Part shown: in pieces, positions 10,721 to 24,000 of the stretch
Layout: every line of letters starts with the position of its first letter
Position numbering within the stretch: position 1 is the first letter of the stretch
From: Otis tarda
Lineage: Eukaryota; Chordata; Aves; Otidiformes; Otididae
Assembly (NCBI GenBank): GCA_026413225.1
Contig: CM048572.1
Span: forward strand, 310,001-374,000
Length of the DNA: 64,000 nt
Direction: 5' to 3'
Translations under genes and position numbers: made by a program
Notes under the pieces: model-generated
The model's database searches: none
Seen by the model: the letters and a program-made list of their open reading frames with translations, nothing else
What the model was told of the DNA's origin: nothing

Positions 10721-13700
10721 CCTCTTCGTAAAAATAAAGTTAGGGGAAGAACAAAAAGAAATCAAATTTTTAGTAGACACGGGAGCGACTTATTCTGTTC
10801 TGAATCAAGCTTTGATGCCTCTGGAAAACGATTATATTATGAAAGGTGCGACAGGCCAGACTGAAGAGGCTTCCTTTTGCAGACCCTTAAAATACAAATT
10901 GGGGAAGCAAGTGGGGATCCATAAATTTCTGTATATGCCAAATTCTCCAAAGGCCCTTCTTGCTAGGGATTTATTAGAACAACTAGAAGCAACAATCAAA
11001 TTTAAGCAAGGGGAAGTTACTCTGGAGGTAAATGATCACCAATACGTTCAAATTATGAGTCTATCCTTGGTCAGTACCCCTGCAACAGGAGAAATTGGTG
11101 CAAGAATTGTTGACCAAGTATATCCCGGAGTCTGGGCAACCGATATACCGGGACGAGCAAAGAACGCACCACCAATAATAGTAAAACTAAAGGAGGGACA
11201 GAGTGCCATAAGGATCAAACAATACCCACTGAAAATGGAAGATAGGGAAGGAATTTGTCCCATCATAGAGCGGTTCATAGAACTAAGACTACTAAAAGAA
11301 TGTGAGTCAGCATTCAATACACCTATCCTTACAGTTAAGAAACCTGATGGGTCCTATAGGATAGTTCAAGACTTAAGAGCCATCAACAAAATAACAGCAG
11401 ACCTATACCCTGTGGTAGCTAACACCTATACCCTATTAACCACGCTAAAACCTGATTTAGCTTGGTTTACAGTCCTAGATTTAAAAGATGCTTTCTTTTG
11501 CCTCCCCCTCCATGAAGCCAGCCAGAAAATTTTTGCTTTCGCATGGGAAAATCCCAAAAGTGGTCAAAAGACCCAGCTCACATGGATGGTGTTGCCGCAG
11601 GGGTTTAAAAATAGCCCCACAGTTTTTGGGAATCAGCTAGCAAAGGACTTGGAATCATGGGAACCACCATCAGAAGAAGGGAAGGTGTTACAATATGTAG
11701 ACGACCTTCTTATTGCAACCAGAACCAAAGAATCCTGTGTCATTTGGACCGTGAGTCTGTTACATTTCCTAAGACTACAGGGATATCGGGTTTCTAAGAA
11801 AAAGGCACAGGTGTTGTTACAACCCCAGCTCACGTACCTGGGGTACGAGATCAGTGTCGGACAACAGATCCTAGGACAAGCCCGGAAAGAGGCCATATGC
11901 CAAACCCCCCCGATCACGAACTATAAAGGAACTATGGACATTCTTAGGAATGACGGGGTGGTGCCGACTTTGGATATGTGGTTATGGTCTGCTTGTTAAG
12001 CCCCTATATTCCCTGATAGCAGCTAACCAAAAGGATCTCCATTGGGATGCTGAGTCAGATCGAGCCTTCCATCAGCTGAAGAAAGCCCTGATGTCGGCAC
12101 CAGCATTGGGACTTCCTGATGTGAGTAAGCCATTTTTTCTATTTTCCCACGAAAAACAAGGAATGGCACTAGGAATATTGGCACAAGATTTGGGACCATA
12201 CAGATGGGCGGTAGCATACTTCTCCAAACAGCTGGATGCCGCTGTGAAAGGGTGGCCCAGCTGTCTGAGAGCAGTAGCAGCTGTCATTCTAAACATTCAA
12301 GAAGCCCGAAAGTTCACTCTAGGCCAGAAAATGACTGTCCTAGTTTCCCATACTGTATCTGCGGTCCTTGAAGCAAAAGGAGGGCATTGGCTTTCCCCAC
12401 AAAGGTTCCTGAAATATCAAGCTATAATGGTTGAACAGGATGATATTGAAATCGTGACCACAAACATCATCAATCCGGCCTCATTCCTTGATGGGAACAT
12501 CGGGGAGCCAGTGAGTCATGAATGCTTGGAAACAATTGAAACCACGTATTCTAGTCAAACGGATCTTAAAGATGTCCCTATTGATGGAGCCGAACATTGG
12601 TTCACCGATGGAAGCAGCTATATGTTAAATGGAAGGCGGCATTCCGGATATGCTGTTACCACTTTCGAAAAGGTGATAGAGTCCAGGCCACTATCAGCCG
12701 ACGTCTCAGCCCAAAAGGCCGAGATCATAGCCCTTACCCAAGCCCTGGAGAGAGCCCAGGGAAGGACTGTAAACATTTGGACTGACTTTAAATATGCCTT
12801 TGGGGTGGTACATGCCCATGGAGCAATATGGAAGGAAAGAGGACTGTTAAATTCTCATGGAAAAACCATCAAACACGCAGAAGAGATTTTGAAAATCCTG
12901 AATGCAGTCCCACTTCCCGAAAAGGTGGCAATTATGCATATTAAAGCACACCAGAAAGTGAGCACAGAATTGGAAAGAGGAAATGAGCTGGCAGATAGGG
13001 AAGCAAAACAAGCAGCTAGAGAAACAATCAAGGTAGAGGGTGCGCTAATACCTGATGGACAGGTATTTCTAGAAGGTAAACCAGAATACACAAAGGAAGA
13101 CGGCAAACTTATTAATGATCTAAAGGGATCATATAATGAGGAAGGATGGGCCAAGTACTACCCCTCACACGGGAGGGTAGTAACTCCCTCCTACATGATA
13201 TGGTCAGTAGTCCGAGAAGAACATAGAAAAAGACACTGGGGGGGGGCGGGGCAGAAGCCCTATATAAAGATCTCATCAGGAACATAATAGTGCGAAACTT
13301 ATACACTACCATTAGACAAGTAAGTCAACAATGTGATCTTTGTCTCCAGACTAATCCTAAAGTTGTAAAAGGGCCGAAACTTGAAAAAATCAGAAAGGGG
13401 AATGGTCCGGGACAACATTGGCAGATTGATTTCTCAGAACTCCCTAGAAAAGGGGGGTACCGATACTTATTAGTACTTACTGATACCTCTTCAGGCTGGC
13501 CAGAAGCTTCCCCGTGCAGAACTGCTAAAGCCCGGGAAGTAACCAAAATACTGCTCCAGGAAATAGTACCTAGGTTTGGAGTCCCAGCTGTAATGTCCTC
13601 GGATAGAGGACCACATTTTGTGTCCAGAATAGTACAAGAAATTAGCCACCATCTAGGGATAGATTGGCAATTAGATACCTCTTACCGACCACAATCAAGT

Positions 13701-15110
13701 GGCCAGGTGGAGAAAATGAATCACCTAATCAAACAACAGATTGTCAAGTTGGGTCAGGAAACTAATCTAACTTGGCCTCAGTCTTTACCATTAGCTCTTA
13801 TACAAATACGAACCAGACCAAGAGCAAGAGAAGGGCTTAGTCCATTCAAAATTGGGTCGTGGCAATCCCAGGCACAAATACAGGCTGGGCGGAGAATGGA
13901 TTGAGAGCAGCCCTGAGGAGAAAGACTTGGGAGTGCTGGTAGACGAGAGGCTCAACATGAGCGGGCAATGCGCCCTTGCGGCCCAAAAGGCCAACCGCAT
14001 CCTGGGCTGCATCAAGAGGAGCGTGGCCGGCAGGTCGAGGGAGGTGATTCTGCCCCTCTACTCTGCCCTGGTGAGACCCCACCTGGAGTACTGCGTCCAG
14101 TTCTGGAGCCCCCAACACAAGAAGGACATGGACCAGTTGGAAAGGGTCCAGAGGAGGGCCACCAAGATGATCAGAGGGCTGGAGCACCTCTCCTATGAGG
14201 ACAGGCTGAGAGAGTTGGGGCTGTTCAGCCTGGAGAAAAGGAGGCTCCGGGGAGACCTGATAGCGGTCTTCCAATACCTCAAGGGGGCCTACAGGAAAGA
14301 TGGGGAGAAACTGTTCAGTAGGGCCTGTTGTGATAGGACAAGGGGTAATGGGTTTAAATTAGAAGGAGGTAGGTTTAGATTAGATATTAGAAAAAAATTT
14401 TTTACAATGAGAGTTGTAGAGCACTGGAACAGGTTGCCCAGAGAGGTGGTGGATGCCCCATCCCTGGAAGTGTTCAAGGCCAGGCTGGATGAGGCTCTGA
14501 GCAACCTGATCTAGTCAGGGATGTCCCTGCTCTTGCAGGGGGGTTGGACTAGATGACCTTTGAAGGTCCCTTCCAACTCTAACCATTCTATGATTCTATG
14601 ATTCTATGATTCTAGGGATGTCCCTGCTCTTGCAGGGGGGTTGGACTAGATGACCTTTGAAGGTCCCTTCCAACTCTAACCATTCTATGATTCTATTCTA
14701 TGAAAATTCTATATGGACGACCCTATGGGGTACAAAAGGGAACATCTTCACAAATTGGTGAAAAAATAATGACCTCCTATATGGTGGCACTAAACAAACA
14801 ATTAAAAAGAATTGGAAAACATGTAATGTGAACACGTAGTAGGGGTCTGGATGGGCCTGTTCATGATATACAACCAGGGGACTATATACATGTTAAGTCT
14901 CTTACAGAAAAAACCCCGGAACCACAGTGGACCGGACCTTTTCCAGTCCTCCTCACCACCTACACAGCAATTAAGGTAGAGGGACAGAACTCCTGGATAC
15001 ACCCTACTTGGATCAAGAGAGCCTCTGCAACCTTGTGGAAAGTAACTCCAGACAACAACGAAGACTTGAGACTTAAACTCGTTCGAACAGATAAGGGCAG
15101 GAACAATGTG
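10721..15110 (+). pseudogene. pol: ERV1 pro-pol: protease, RT, RNase H, integrase; broken
   Basis: Protease carries the DTGA active site near 10776. Reverse transcriptase carries LPQGFKNSP and the YVDD catalytic box at 11694-11705. RNase H carries TDGSSY near 12605, but the usual TDSKY reads TDFKY near 12780. Integrase has a zinc-binding HHCC region (about 13205-13345) and a DDE core with QIDFSELP near 13425. Lesions are a frameshift near 11905, a frameshift at the G-run 13237-13249 that cuts integrase from RNase H, and a CR1 insertion at 13854. The integrase C-terminal domain resumes at 14703 and has a stop near 14827. Known of the family: these enzymes copy and integrate the viral genome. 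This copy cannot. Confidence 0.88.
13854..14702 (+). mobile_element. CR1 LINE 3' fragment inserted in ERV1 integrase, with 6-bp duplication
   Basis: 849 bp of the CR1 3' end; its open frame 13854-14514 ends EALSNLI like the long CR1. It interrupts the integrase gene between ATTCAAAATT and AAAATTCTATAT. AAAATT is present on both sides (13848-13853 and 14703-14708) and is a likely target-site duplication. The 3' tail is duplicated: GGGATGTCCCTGCTCTTGCA and the following 80 bp occur at about 14518-14613 and again at 14615-14700. Confidence 0.9.
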
Positions 15111-15139
15111 GGTAACAAGTATGTGAGCCAAAAGCAGTA

Positions 15140-15699
15140 GTGAACCGGTGGGACACCACAGCAAACGATACCGGACGAAGAAACCAGGACCGGCCAGTAA
15201 CTAATATCGCCCAAATCTGTCATCGGTGCAGTTTATATCTTATTTGTCATTTTATTATAGGAAATATAAACCCCATTTTAGTAGGTCACAGAAGGCAGTA
15301 CATTATCTACAGAAGTAGCTGTACTAATCCACTAGAACAACTAAATCCTAAAATGACCAATTGTTTAACTGGAATTGTGATTGGGCTTGCAATATTTTCC
15401 TGCATCTTACCACTAACTTGTAATCAAAAGGACACCAAATGGCCATGGTCTCACGCCTACCTTGGGTTTACAGGAAGCATGGGACCACCTTTTAAATGGT
15501 GGGTCTTAAACTTGGCTGCTGTGGTTATGCACGAAATGGAAATGTACTCAGGGCATGAGTGGGGCTGGGACAGAGGCAACAGGGATCCTTAATACTACGG
15601 TGCCCCCTGTTGTGATCTTCTTGATTAGCTTAGGAATTTTATTAATATTAACTATTATGCTGTACCTATGGGTTTGGAGAATGTTTAAGAAAGTAACAC
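15140..15699 (+). pseudogene. env: ERV1 env remnant: N-terminal leader and membrane anchor only
   Basis: After the integrase C-terminus, plus-strand frames at 15140-15592 contain a hydrophobic leader-like segment (ILPLTC end near 15420) and a short surface-unit start. From about 15590 the frame shifts to a strongly hydrophobic segment of about 25 residues followed by WRMFKK (about 15600-15690), which is the membrane anchor and cytoplasmic start of TM. Nearly all of SU and the fusion and coiled-coil part of TM are missing, so env carries a large internal deletion. It is cut at 15700 by a solo LTR. Confidence 0.65.
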
Positions 15700-16540
15700 T
15701 GTCGCAGTTCAGCCCCGATCACGACCAGACTACGCAGTCTCTCTCTCACTCCCCCCACCCTCCAAGAGAACAGGGGGAGATAATATAAAGAAAAACGGCT
15801 CGAGGTTTGAGATAAGGACAGGGAGAAATCCTTAAAGTTACCATTACGGGCAAAACAGACTCCTCTTGGGGAAAACTATTCATTTATTATTACAAACAGC
15901 AAGATAATGAGACAGAGAACAAGATAACCTCCCTCCACCCCTCCCTCTTCCCAAGCTTAACATTATCTCTACTACCTTCCCCCCCCCCGAGTTTCACAGG
16001 AAAGGGAAGAGGGAATGGGGATTGCGGTCAGTTCATCACACGTTGTTTTACGCCGCTGCTTCATGGTCGGGGGAAGAACTCCTCACATTCCTCCCCTGCC
16101 CTGTTGTGGGGTCCCTCCCATACATCACAGTCCTTCGTGAAACTGCTGCGGCATGGGTTATCTCTTCCACGGAGTGCAGTCTCTCCAGAATGGCTGTCCC
16201 AGCAGGCCCTCCACAGACTGATTCGGGCCCAGTTGGCACCCTGGCAAGAGGCCAGAGGGTGAGGCCTGCAAGGCCCATGAGGCCTGTGCCTCCCCCTCTG
16301 TGCCTCTGCCCCCGCTCAGCTTCTTCACATCTTCTCTTCTCTCTTTTTTTCTTCTGTTTTCCCCTTCTTAAATATGTTATCGCAGAGGCGTTATCACGGA
16401 ACAGTCTGCTACCAATCAGCTCAGCCTTGGCCAGCAGCGGGTCCGCCCTAGGCCTGGCCGAATCCACTGAACAAAGAGGAGCGACTTCTAGCAGTTTCCT
16501 ACAGAAGCTACCCCATTAGCCCCCCCCCCACTAAACAAAA
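15700..16540 (+). mobile_element. LTR of family A (TGTCGNAGTTCAGCCC), internally shortened
   Basis: It starts TGTCGCAGTTCAGCCC and closely follows the 1,143-bp copy at 45966-47108 (CTCGAGGTTTGAGATAAGGA, then AACATTATCTCTACTACC, then CCTCCCCCTCTGTGCCTC, to the C-run before ACTAAACAAAACC). It lacks roughly 300 bp found in the middle of that copy. The right end reads CCGTGTA instead of CCACGACA, so the terminus is damaged. ORFs inside it are not genes. Confidence 0.85.
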
Positions 16541-16617
16541 CCGTGTATGATGCTTCATATCATTCAGGGAAACTGTTTAAGTAAAAGAATTTACTTAGTG
16601 TGATAAAAAGGGGGGAT

Positions 16618-17755
16618 TGATATAGGGGACCACGTAGAAATGGGGACAATAAGTTAATCACAACTACATATGTATGCACTTAAAGAATTGCTGTAGTTCA
16701 GCCCCAATCAGGACCAGACTATGCAGTCTCTCTCTCACTCCCTGCCCCCCCCTCCAAGAGAACAGGGGGAGATTTGGTATACAAAAAAAAACCAGGAAAA
16801 AAACTAAACACGTGGGTTGAGATTGAACAAAAAGTAAATTTAACAGTAATGACAGAAGAAAACAAAACAGTGATGCAATACAAATACAGTATAATGGCTT
16901 ACAACAAATCTCCACACCTAGTTCCTTCCAAGCAGCAGGAGGCTCCCTTCAGCACCCTCCTCACTTATATACTGAGCATGATGTCAGATGGGATGGAATA
17001 GCCCTTTGGCTAATTTGGGTAAATTAACCCCAGCTGTTAGCTAATTAGTTAACTATCCCAGCCATAGGAGCTACCAGCTGCAGTTCTCCACCCAGCTCAG
17101 GTAAATATTAACTCTATCCTAGCCAGAACCAGGACAAGAATATAGTTACACAACATAGTCACATAACCATATAGCTTAGAGAAACAATTAATGGAGGAGG
17201 AAGTCTGTTTTTTTTTCTTTTCCTGACGAAGGACTCATTTGTAAGGAGTGAGAAACAGTCTCGCATTATCTCAAGGGAGTGATTAGAAAGAAGAATTCAA
17301 AAACAGGATGGCATGTGTCACAAATACGTCTATAAACCTCCTTGCTAAAGGAAAACAGGTGGTTAACAAGGACATGAATCAGCTCAAGCTGATAAGAACA
17401 CTGCAAGCTTGCAGGATCTTTGCATTCTAGGCTAAAGGTGAAAAGTACACCATGAAGAAGACCTACGACCTTCATCCCAAAGACCACCGAAGACCCCTGC
17501 CCACAATTATTGGGAGAATTTGCGCAAGCGCGAAGGACGGATAAGCTAATTAGCATACGAAGCGAGAGTAGGCGGGTTTAGGTAATGAATATGTCTAGGC
17601 GTCAATTGAATATTCATTGTTTTATTGTATAAAAATGGGACGGTTTGCTACCTCGGGCATGCACGCTTGTGGTGGAGCGATCCCCCGTGCATCTGCACGC
17701 AATAAACATACCTAGTTTATAACTTCCGAGTTACAGAGTCCATTTCCGTACGTCA
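16618..17755 (+). mobile_element. ERV1 3' LTR, interrupted by another LTR
   Basis: The polypurine tract AAAAAGGGGGGAT (16605-16617) is followed by TGATATAGGGGACC. The LTR resumes after the inserted LTR at about 17142. It has a TATA-like TATAAAA near 17629, AATAAA at 17701-17706, and ends ...TTTCCGTACGTCA at 17755, giving TGA/TCA termini. The segment from the AATAAA onward resembles the matching part of the copy 2 LTR and of the LTR ending at 45506. Satellite DNA in inverted orientation follows. Confidence 0.8.
16689..17136. mobile_element. Solo LTR, 448 bp, inside ERV1 3' LTR, with 5-bp duplication
   Basis: It starts TGCTGTAGTTC and ends CCAGGACA, with AGAAT on both flanks (16684-16688 and 17137-17141). 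It shares the GTGGGTTGAGAT segment and the terminal AACTCTATCCTAGCCAGAAC-type end with the solo LTR at 1819-2530. It inserted after ERV1 had integrated. Confidence 0.82.
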
Positions 17756-17759
17756 ATAG

Positions 17760-18054
17760 TAAGTGTCAGAATCCTGGTGGTGTAAGAAAGTCGAGAGACC
17801 CAATGTTTTTGAGCCTGTAGATGCGGTGGGAAGAGTCGGTGAGGAGCAGCAAGAACTTTTAGAGCAGGCACTTCTGGTGTTGGAGTAATCGTCTGATGTT
17901 CGGAATTTATAAGATTTATTCTCAAAGGGCTGCCAGGTTGACTTGGTGGCAAATGTCAGAGTCCTGTGGGCCTAGGGAAGACCAGAGCAATCGCCTGACG
18001 TTGGGGATTGTCCTGGTCAGACCTAGACCACCAGGATTCCGACATTTTCCACCA
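17760..18054 (-). repeat. Inverted satellite units and junction
   Basis: Read on the minus strand, 17800-17905 is satellite (the complement shows TGTAGATGCGGTGGG, GGTGAGGAGCAGCAAGA, then GGCACTTCTGGTGTTGGAG and AATCGTCTGATGTTCG). 17905-18054 is diverged or junction sequence before forward units begin. The ERV1 3' LTR therefore abuts satellite in the opposite orientation to the arrays on both sides. No gene is seen. Confidence 0.75.
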
Positions 18055-21000
18055 TTTCAACCCAGCAGCCCTGTGAGCAGCTCTTGCTGCTCCTCACCGG
18101 TTGTTGACGCCGCATCTACAACACCACAGACATTGGGGCTCCGGGCTTTCCGTGACGAACAGTGCTTCTAAGTTTTCCATCAAATGCACTGGACCACCCA
18201 CTAAAATATTACCCTAAAAAGCAAGAACGTCGGACCATTGTTCCCACACCAAAAGTGCCAGCAACTCAAGCTCTTGTTCCTCCTCAACGGCCGTTGACGC
18301 CGCACCTACAGCATCACAGACACTGGGGCTCCGGGCTTTCCGTGACGAACAGCGCTTCGACGTTTAACATCAACTGCACGGAAGAACCAACTTAAAAAAT
18401 ACCCTAAAAATCACGAACGTCAGACGATTGCTCCCATACGAAAAGTGCCAGCCACTCAAGCTCTTGTTGCTCCCAACCGGCAGTTGACGCCGCATCTACA
18501 GGAACACAGACACTGGGCTCCGGGCTTTCTCTGATGAGCAGTGCTTCGACGTTTACCGTAACTGCACAGGAGCACCCAGTAAGAACAATAAACTAAAAAG
18601 TACGAAAGTCGGATGATTGCTCCCACACCAAAAGTGCCAGCAACTCAAGCTCTTGCTGCTTCTCACTGGCTGTTGATGCCACATCTACAGCACCACTGAC
18701 ACCGGGGCTCCCGGCTTTCCCTGACGAACAGCGCTTCGACGTTTACCATCAACTGCACGGAAGCGCCCATTGATAAAAATACACTAAATATCACGAACGT
18801 CGGATGATTGCTCCCACACCGAAAGTGCCAGCAACTAAAGCTCTTGCTGCTCCTCACTGGCCGTTGACGCCGCATCAACAGCACCACAGACACTGGGGCT
18901 CCGGGCTTTCTCTGACGAACAGCGCTTCAACGTTTACCAACAACTGCACAGAAGCGCCCACGGAAAATATATCCTAAATTCACGAAAGTCGGACGATTGG
19001 TCCCACACCAAAAGTCCCAGCAAGTAAATATCTTGCTGCTCCTAACCGGAACGTGACGCCGCATCTACAGCACCACTGACACTAGGGCTCCGTGCTTTGC
19101 CTGACCAACTGCGCTTTGATGTTTAACATGAACTGCACAGGGCCGCCCACTGAAAAAATACCCTAAAAATCACGAACGTCGGACGATTGCTCCCACACCA
19201 AAACTGCCAGCAACTCAACGTCTTGCTGCTCCTCACCGGCCGTTGACGCAACATAAGCAGCACCACAGACATTTGGATTCCAGGCTTTCCCTGACCAACA
19301 TCGCTTTGCCGTCTAACATCAACTGCACAGGGAAACCCACTGACAAAATACCCTAAAAATCACGAACGTTGGACTATTGCTCCCACACCAAAAGTTCCAG
19401 CAACTCAAGTTCTTGCTGCCACTCACTGGACTTTAATGCAGCATCTACAGCACGACAAACACTGTGGCTCCGGGCTTTCCCTCACGAACAGCGCTTCAAC
19501 GTTTCCCATAAACTGCACAGGGCCACCCACTTAAAAAAATAGCCTAAAAATCACGAACGTTGGACAATTGCTCCCACACCAAAAGGGCCAGCAACTAAAG
19601 CTCTTGCTGCTCCTCACCAGCCATTAATGCCACATCTAGAGCAACACAGACACTGAGGCTCCGGACTTTCCATGACGAACAGTGATTCGACGTTTACCAT
19701 CAACTGCACAGGGCCGCCCACTTACAAAATGCCCCAAAATTCACGAACGTCGGACGATTGCTCCCACACCAACAGTGCCAACAACTAAAGCTCTTGCTGC
19801 TCCTCACCGGCCGTTGACGCCGCACATACAGCACCACAGACATTGGGGCTCCAGGCTTTCCATGACCAACAGCGCTTCGAAGTTTAACATCAACTGCAGG
19901 GAAGAGCCCACTTAAAAAATACCCTAAAAATCACGAACGTCAGACGATTACTCCCACACCAAAATTGCCAGAAAGTCAAGCTCTTGCTGCTCCTCACTGG
20001 CCGTTGATGCCGCATCTACAGCACCACCGACACTGGGGCTCCAGGCTTTCCCTGGCCAACAGCGCTTCGACGTTTACCATCAACTACACTGCCCACTTAC
20101 AAAATGCCCTAAAAATCACGAATGTCAGATGATTGCTCCCAGACCAAAAGTGCCAGCAACTAAAGCTCTTGCTGCTTCTCACCAGCCGTTTAAGCCGCAT
20201 CTACAGGACCACCGACACTGGGGCTTCGGGCGTGCCCTTTGAACAACGCTTTGACATTTACCATCAACTGCACGGAAGCGCCCATTGATAAAAATACACT
20301 AAATATCACGAACGTCGGATGATTGCTCCCATACCAAAAGTGCCAGCAACTAAAGCTCTTGCTGCTCCTCACTGGCCGTTGACGCCGCATCAACAGCACC
20401 ACAGACACTGGGGCTCTGGACTTTCACTGACCAACTGCGCTGCGACGTTTAACATCAACTGCACATGGGCCACCCACTGATAAAATGCCCTAAAAATCAC
20501 GAACGTTCGACGATTGCTCCTACAGCAAAACTGCTAGCAACTAAAGCTCTTGCTGCTCCTCACCGACCATTGATGCCGCTTCTACAACACCACAGACATT
20601 GGGGCTCCAGGCTTTCCCTGATGAACAGCGCTTCAACATTTACCGTAAACTGCACGGAATCGCCCAACGAAAAATATACACTAAAAATTATGAACGTCGG
20701 ACAATTGCTCCCACACCAAAAGTGTCAGCAACTCAAGCTCTTGCTGATCCTCACCGGCCATTCAAAGCACATCTACAGCACCACAGAAACTGGGGCTCCA
20801 GGCTTTCCCACACGAACAGCGCTTCAACGTTTCCCATCAACTGCACATCAACTCCCAATAAAAAAAATACCCTAAAAATCACGAACGTCAGACGATTGCT
20901 CCCACACCAAACGTGCCAGCAACTAAAGCTCTTGCTGCTCCTCACTGGCCGTTGACGCCGCATCTACAGCACCACAGACACTGGGCTCTCTGGGCTTTCC

Positions 21001-24000
21001 CTGATGAACAGCGCCTTGACGTTTACCATCAACTGAACGGAAGCGCCCACTGAAAAAAATACCCTAAAAATCATGAACGACAGACGATTGCTCCACAGCA
21101 AAAGTGCCAGCAAATCAAGCTCTTGCTGCTCCTCACAGGCCGTTGACGCTGCATCTACAGCACCACAGACACTGGGGCTCCGGGCTTTCCCTCACCAACA
21201 GTGCGTCGACCATTACCATGAACTGAACTCACGCGCCCAGTGAAAAAATACCCTACAAATCACGAAATTCAGACGATTGCTCCCACACCAAATGTGCCAG
21301 GAACTAAAGCTCTTGCTGCTCCTCACCGGCCGTTGACGCCTGTTCTACAACACCACCGACACTGGGGCTCCGGGCTTTCCCTGATGAACAGTGCTTGGAA
21401 GTTTACCATCAACTGCACAGATAGACCCACTTACAAAATACCCTAAAAATCACGAACATAGGATGATTGCTCCCACACCAAAAGGGCCAGCGACTAAATC
21501 TCTTGCTGCTACTCACCGGCCGTTGACACCGCATCTACAGCACCACAGAAACTGGGGCTCCAGACTTTCCCACAAGAACAGCGCTTCGACCTTTACCATC
21601 AGCTGCACAAAGCCCCCAATAAAAATAATAGCCTAAAATCACTAACTTCGGACAATTGCTCCCACACCACAAGTGCCAACAACTAAAGCTCTTGCTTGCT
21701 CCTCACCGGACATTCACAGCGCATCTACAGCACCACCGACACTGGGGCTCCAGGCTTTCCCTCACGAACAGCGCTTCAAAGTTTACCATCAACAGCACAG
21801 GGACACCCACTGATAAAATCCACTAAAAATCACGAACGTCGGACGATTGCTCCCACACAAAAAGTGCCAGCAACTCAATCTCTTGCTGTTCCTCACCGGC
21901 CGTTGACGCTGCATCTACAGCACCACAGACATTTGGATTCCAGGCGTTCCCTGATGAACAGCGCTTTGACGTCTAACATCAACAGCATAAAAGCTCCCAC
22001 TGAAAAAATACCCTAAAATTCACGAACATCGCACTATTGCTCCCACACCAGAAGCGCCAGCAACTAAAGCTCTTGCTGCTCCTCATCGACCGTTGACGCC
22101 GCATCTACAGCACCACAGACATTGCGGCTTGGGGCTTTCCATGACCAAAAGCACTTCGACGTTTCCCATCAACTGCATCGAAGAGCCCACTCAAAAAATA
22201 CCCTAAAAATCACAAACGTCGGACGATTGCTCCCACACCAAAAGTGTCAGCAATTCAAGCTCTTGCTGCTCCTCACTGGCCCTTGACACCGAATCTACAG
22301 CACCACTGACACTGGGGCTCCGGGCTTTCCCTCACAAGCATCGCTTCGACGTTTACCATCAACTGCACGGAAACGCCGACTGAAAAAAATACCCTAAAAA
22401 TCACGAATGTCAGACGATTGCTCCCACACTAAAACTGCCAGCAACTAAATCTCCTGCTACTACTCACTGGCTGTTGATGCCACATCTACAGCATCACAGA
22501 CATTGGGGCTCCGGGTCCCTGACGAACAGCGCTTCGACGTTTACCATCAACTACACAGGGCCGCCCACTTACAAAATGCGGTAAAAATCACAAACGTCGG
22601 ACGATAGATCCCACACCAAAAGTCCCAGCAACTAAAGCTCTTGCTGCTCCTCAGTAGCCGCTGATGCCACATCTACAGCACCACAGACATTGGGGCTCCG
22701 GGATTTCCCTGACGAACAGCGCTTCCACGTTTACCATCAACTGAACGGAAGCGCCCACTGAAAAATATGCCCTAAAAACCATGAACGTTGGAAGATTGCT
22801 TCCACACCAAAAGTGCAAGCAACTCAAGCTCTTGCTGCTTCTCTACCGGCCGTTGATGACGCATCTACAGCACCACCGACACTGGGGCTCCAGGCTTTCC
22901 CTCACGAACAGCACTTCGACGTTTACCATCAACTGCACAGGGCAGCCCAGGGAAAAATCATGAACGTCGGACGATTGCTGCCACACCAAACGTGCCAGCA
23001 ACTCAAGCTCTTGGTCCTCCTCACCGGCCATTCACAGCACATCTACAGCACCACAGACATTGGGGCTATGGGCTTTCCCTGACGAATCCCGCTTCGACAT
23101 TAACCATCAACTGCACATGGGCGCCAACTTAAAAAAAACCCTGAAAATCACGAATGTCGGACGATTGCTCCCACACCAAAAGTGTCAGCAACTCAAGCTC
23201 TTGCTGCTCCTCAGCGGCCATTGGCAGCGCTTCTACAGCAGCACAGACATTGGGGCTCCAGGCTTTCCCTGACAAACAGCACTTTGACGTTTACCATCAA
23301 CTGTACATGGGCGGCCACAGAAAAAATCCACTAAAAATCACAAACGTCGGACGATTGCTCCCACACCAAAAGTGTCAGCAATTCAAGCTCTTGCTGCTCC
23401 TCACTGGCCCTTGACACCGAATCTACAGCACCACTGACACTGGGGCTCCGGGCTTTCCCTCACAAGCATCGCTTCGACGTTTACCATCAACTGCACGGAA
23501 ACGCCGACTGAAAAAAATACCCTAAAAATCACGAATGTCAGACGATTGCTCCCACACTAAAACTGCCAGCAACTAAATCTCCTGCTACTACTCACTGGCT
23601 GTTGATGCCACATCTACAGCATCACAGACATTGGGGCTCCGGGTCCCTGACGAACAGCGCTTCGACGTTTACCATCAACTACACAGGGCCGCCCACTTAC
23701 AAAATGCGGTAAAAATCACAAACGTCGGACGATAGATCCCACACCAAAAGTCCCAGCAACTAAAGCTCTTGCTGCTCCTCAGTAGCCGCTGATGCCACAT
23801 CTACAGCACCACAGACATTGGGGCTCCGGGATTTCCCTGACGAACAGCGCTTCCACGTTTACCATCAACTGAACGGAAGCGCCCACTGAAAAATATGCCC
23901 TAAAAACCATGAACGTTGGAAGATTGCTTCCACACCAAAAGTGCAAGCAACTCAAGCTCTTGCTGCTTCTCTACCGGCCGTTGATGACGCATCTACAGCA

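Larger units (their letters stand above)
10098..17755 (+). mobile_element. ERV copy 1: class I (gammaretrovirus-like) provirus, degraded
   Basis: Order gag-pro-pol-env-polypurine tract-3' LTR on the plus strand. The 5' LTR, primer binding site and N-terminal gag are missing; the left edge is the CR1 end at 10097. It is the same lineage as ERV copy 2 (36351-44227): gag, protease, RT and integrase frames align along most of their length and the R-U5 regions are alike. It carries a CR1 (13854-14702), a solo LTR in env (15700-16540) and another solo LTR within its 3' LTR (16689-17136). Most of env is deleted. Confidence 0.88.
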
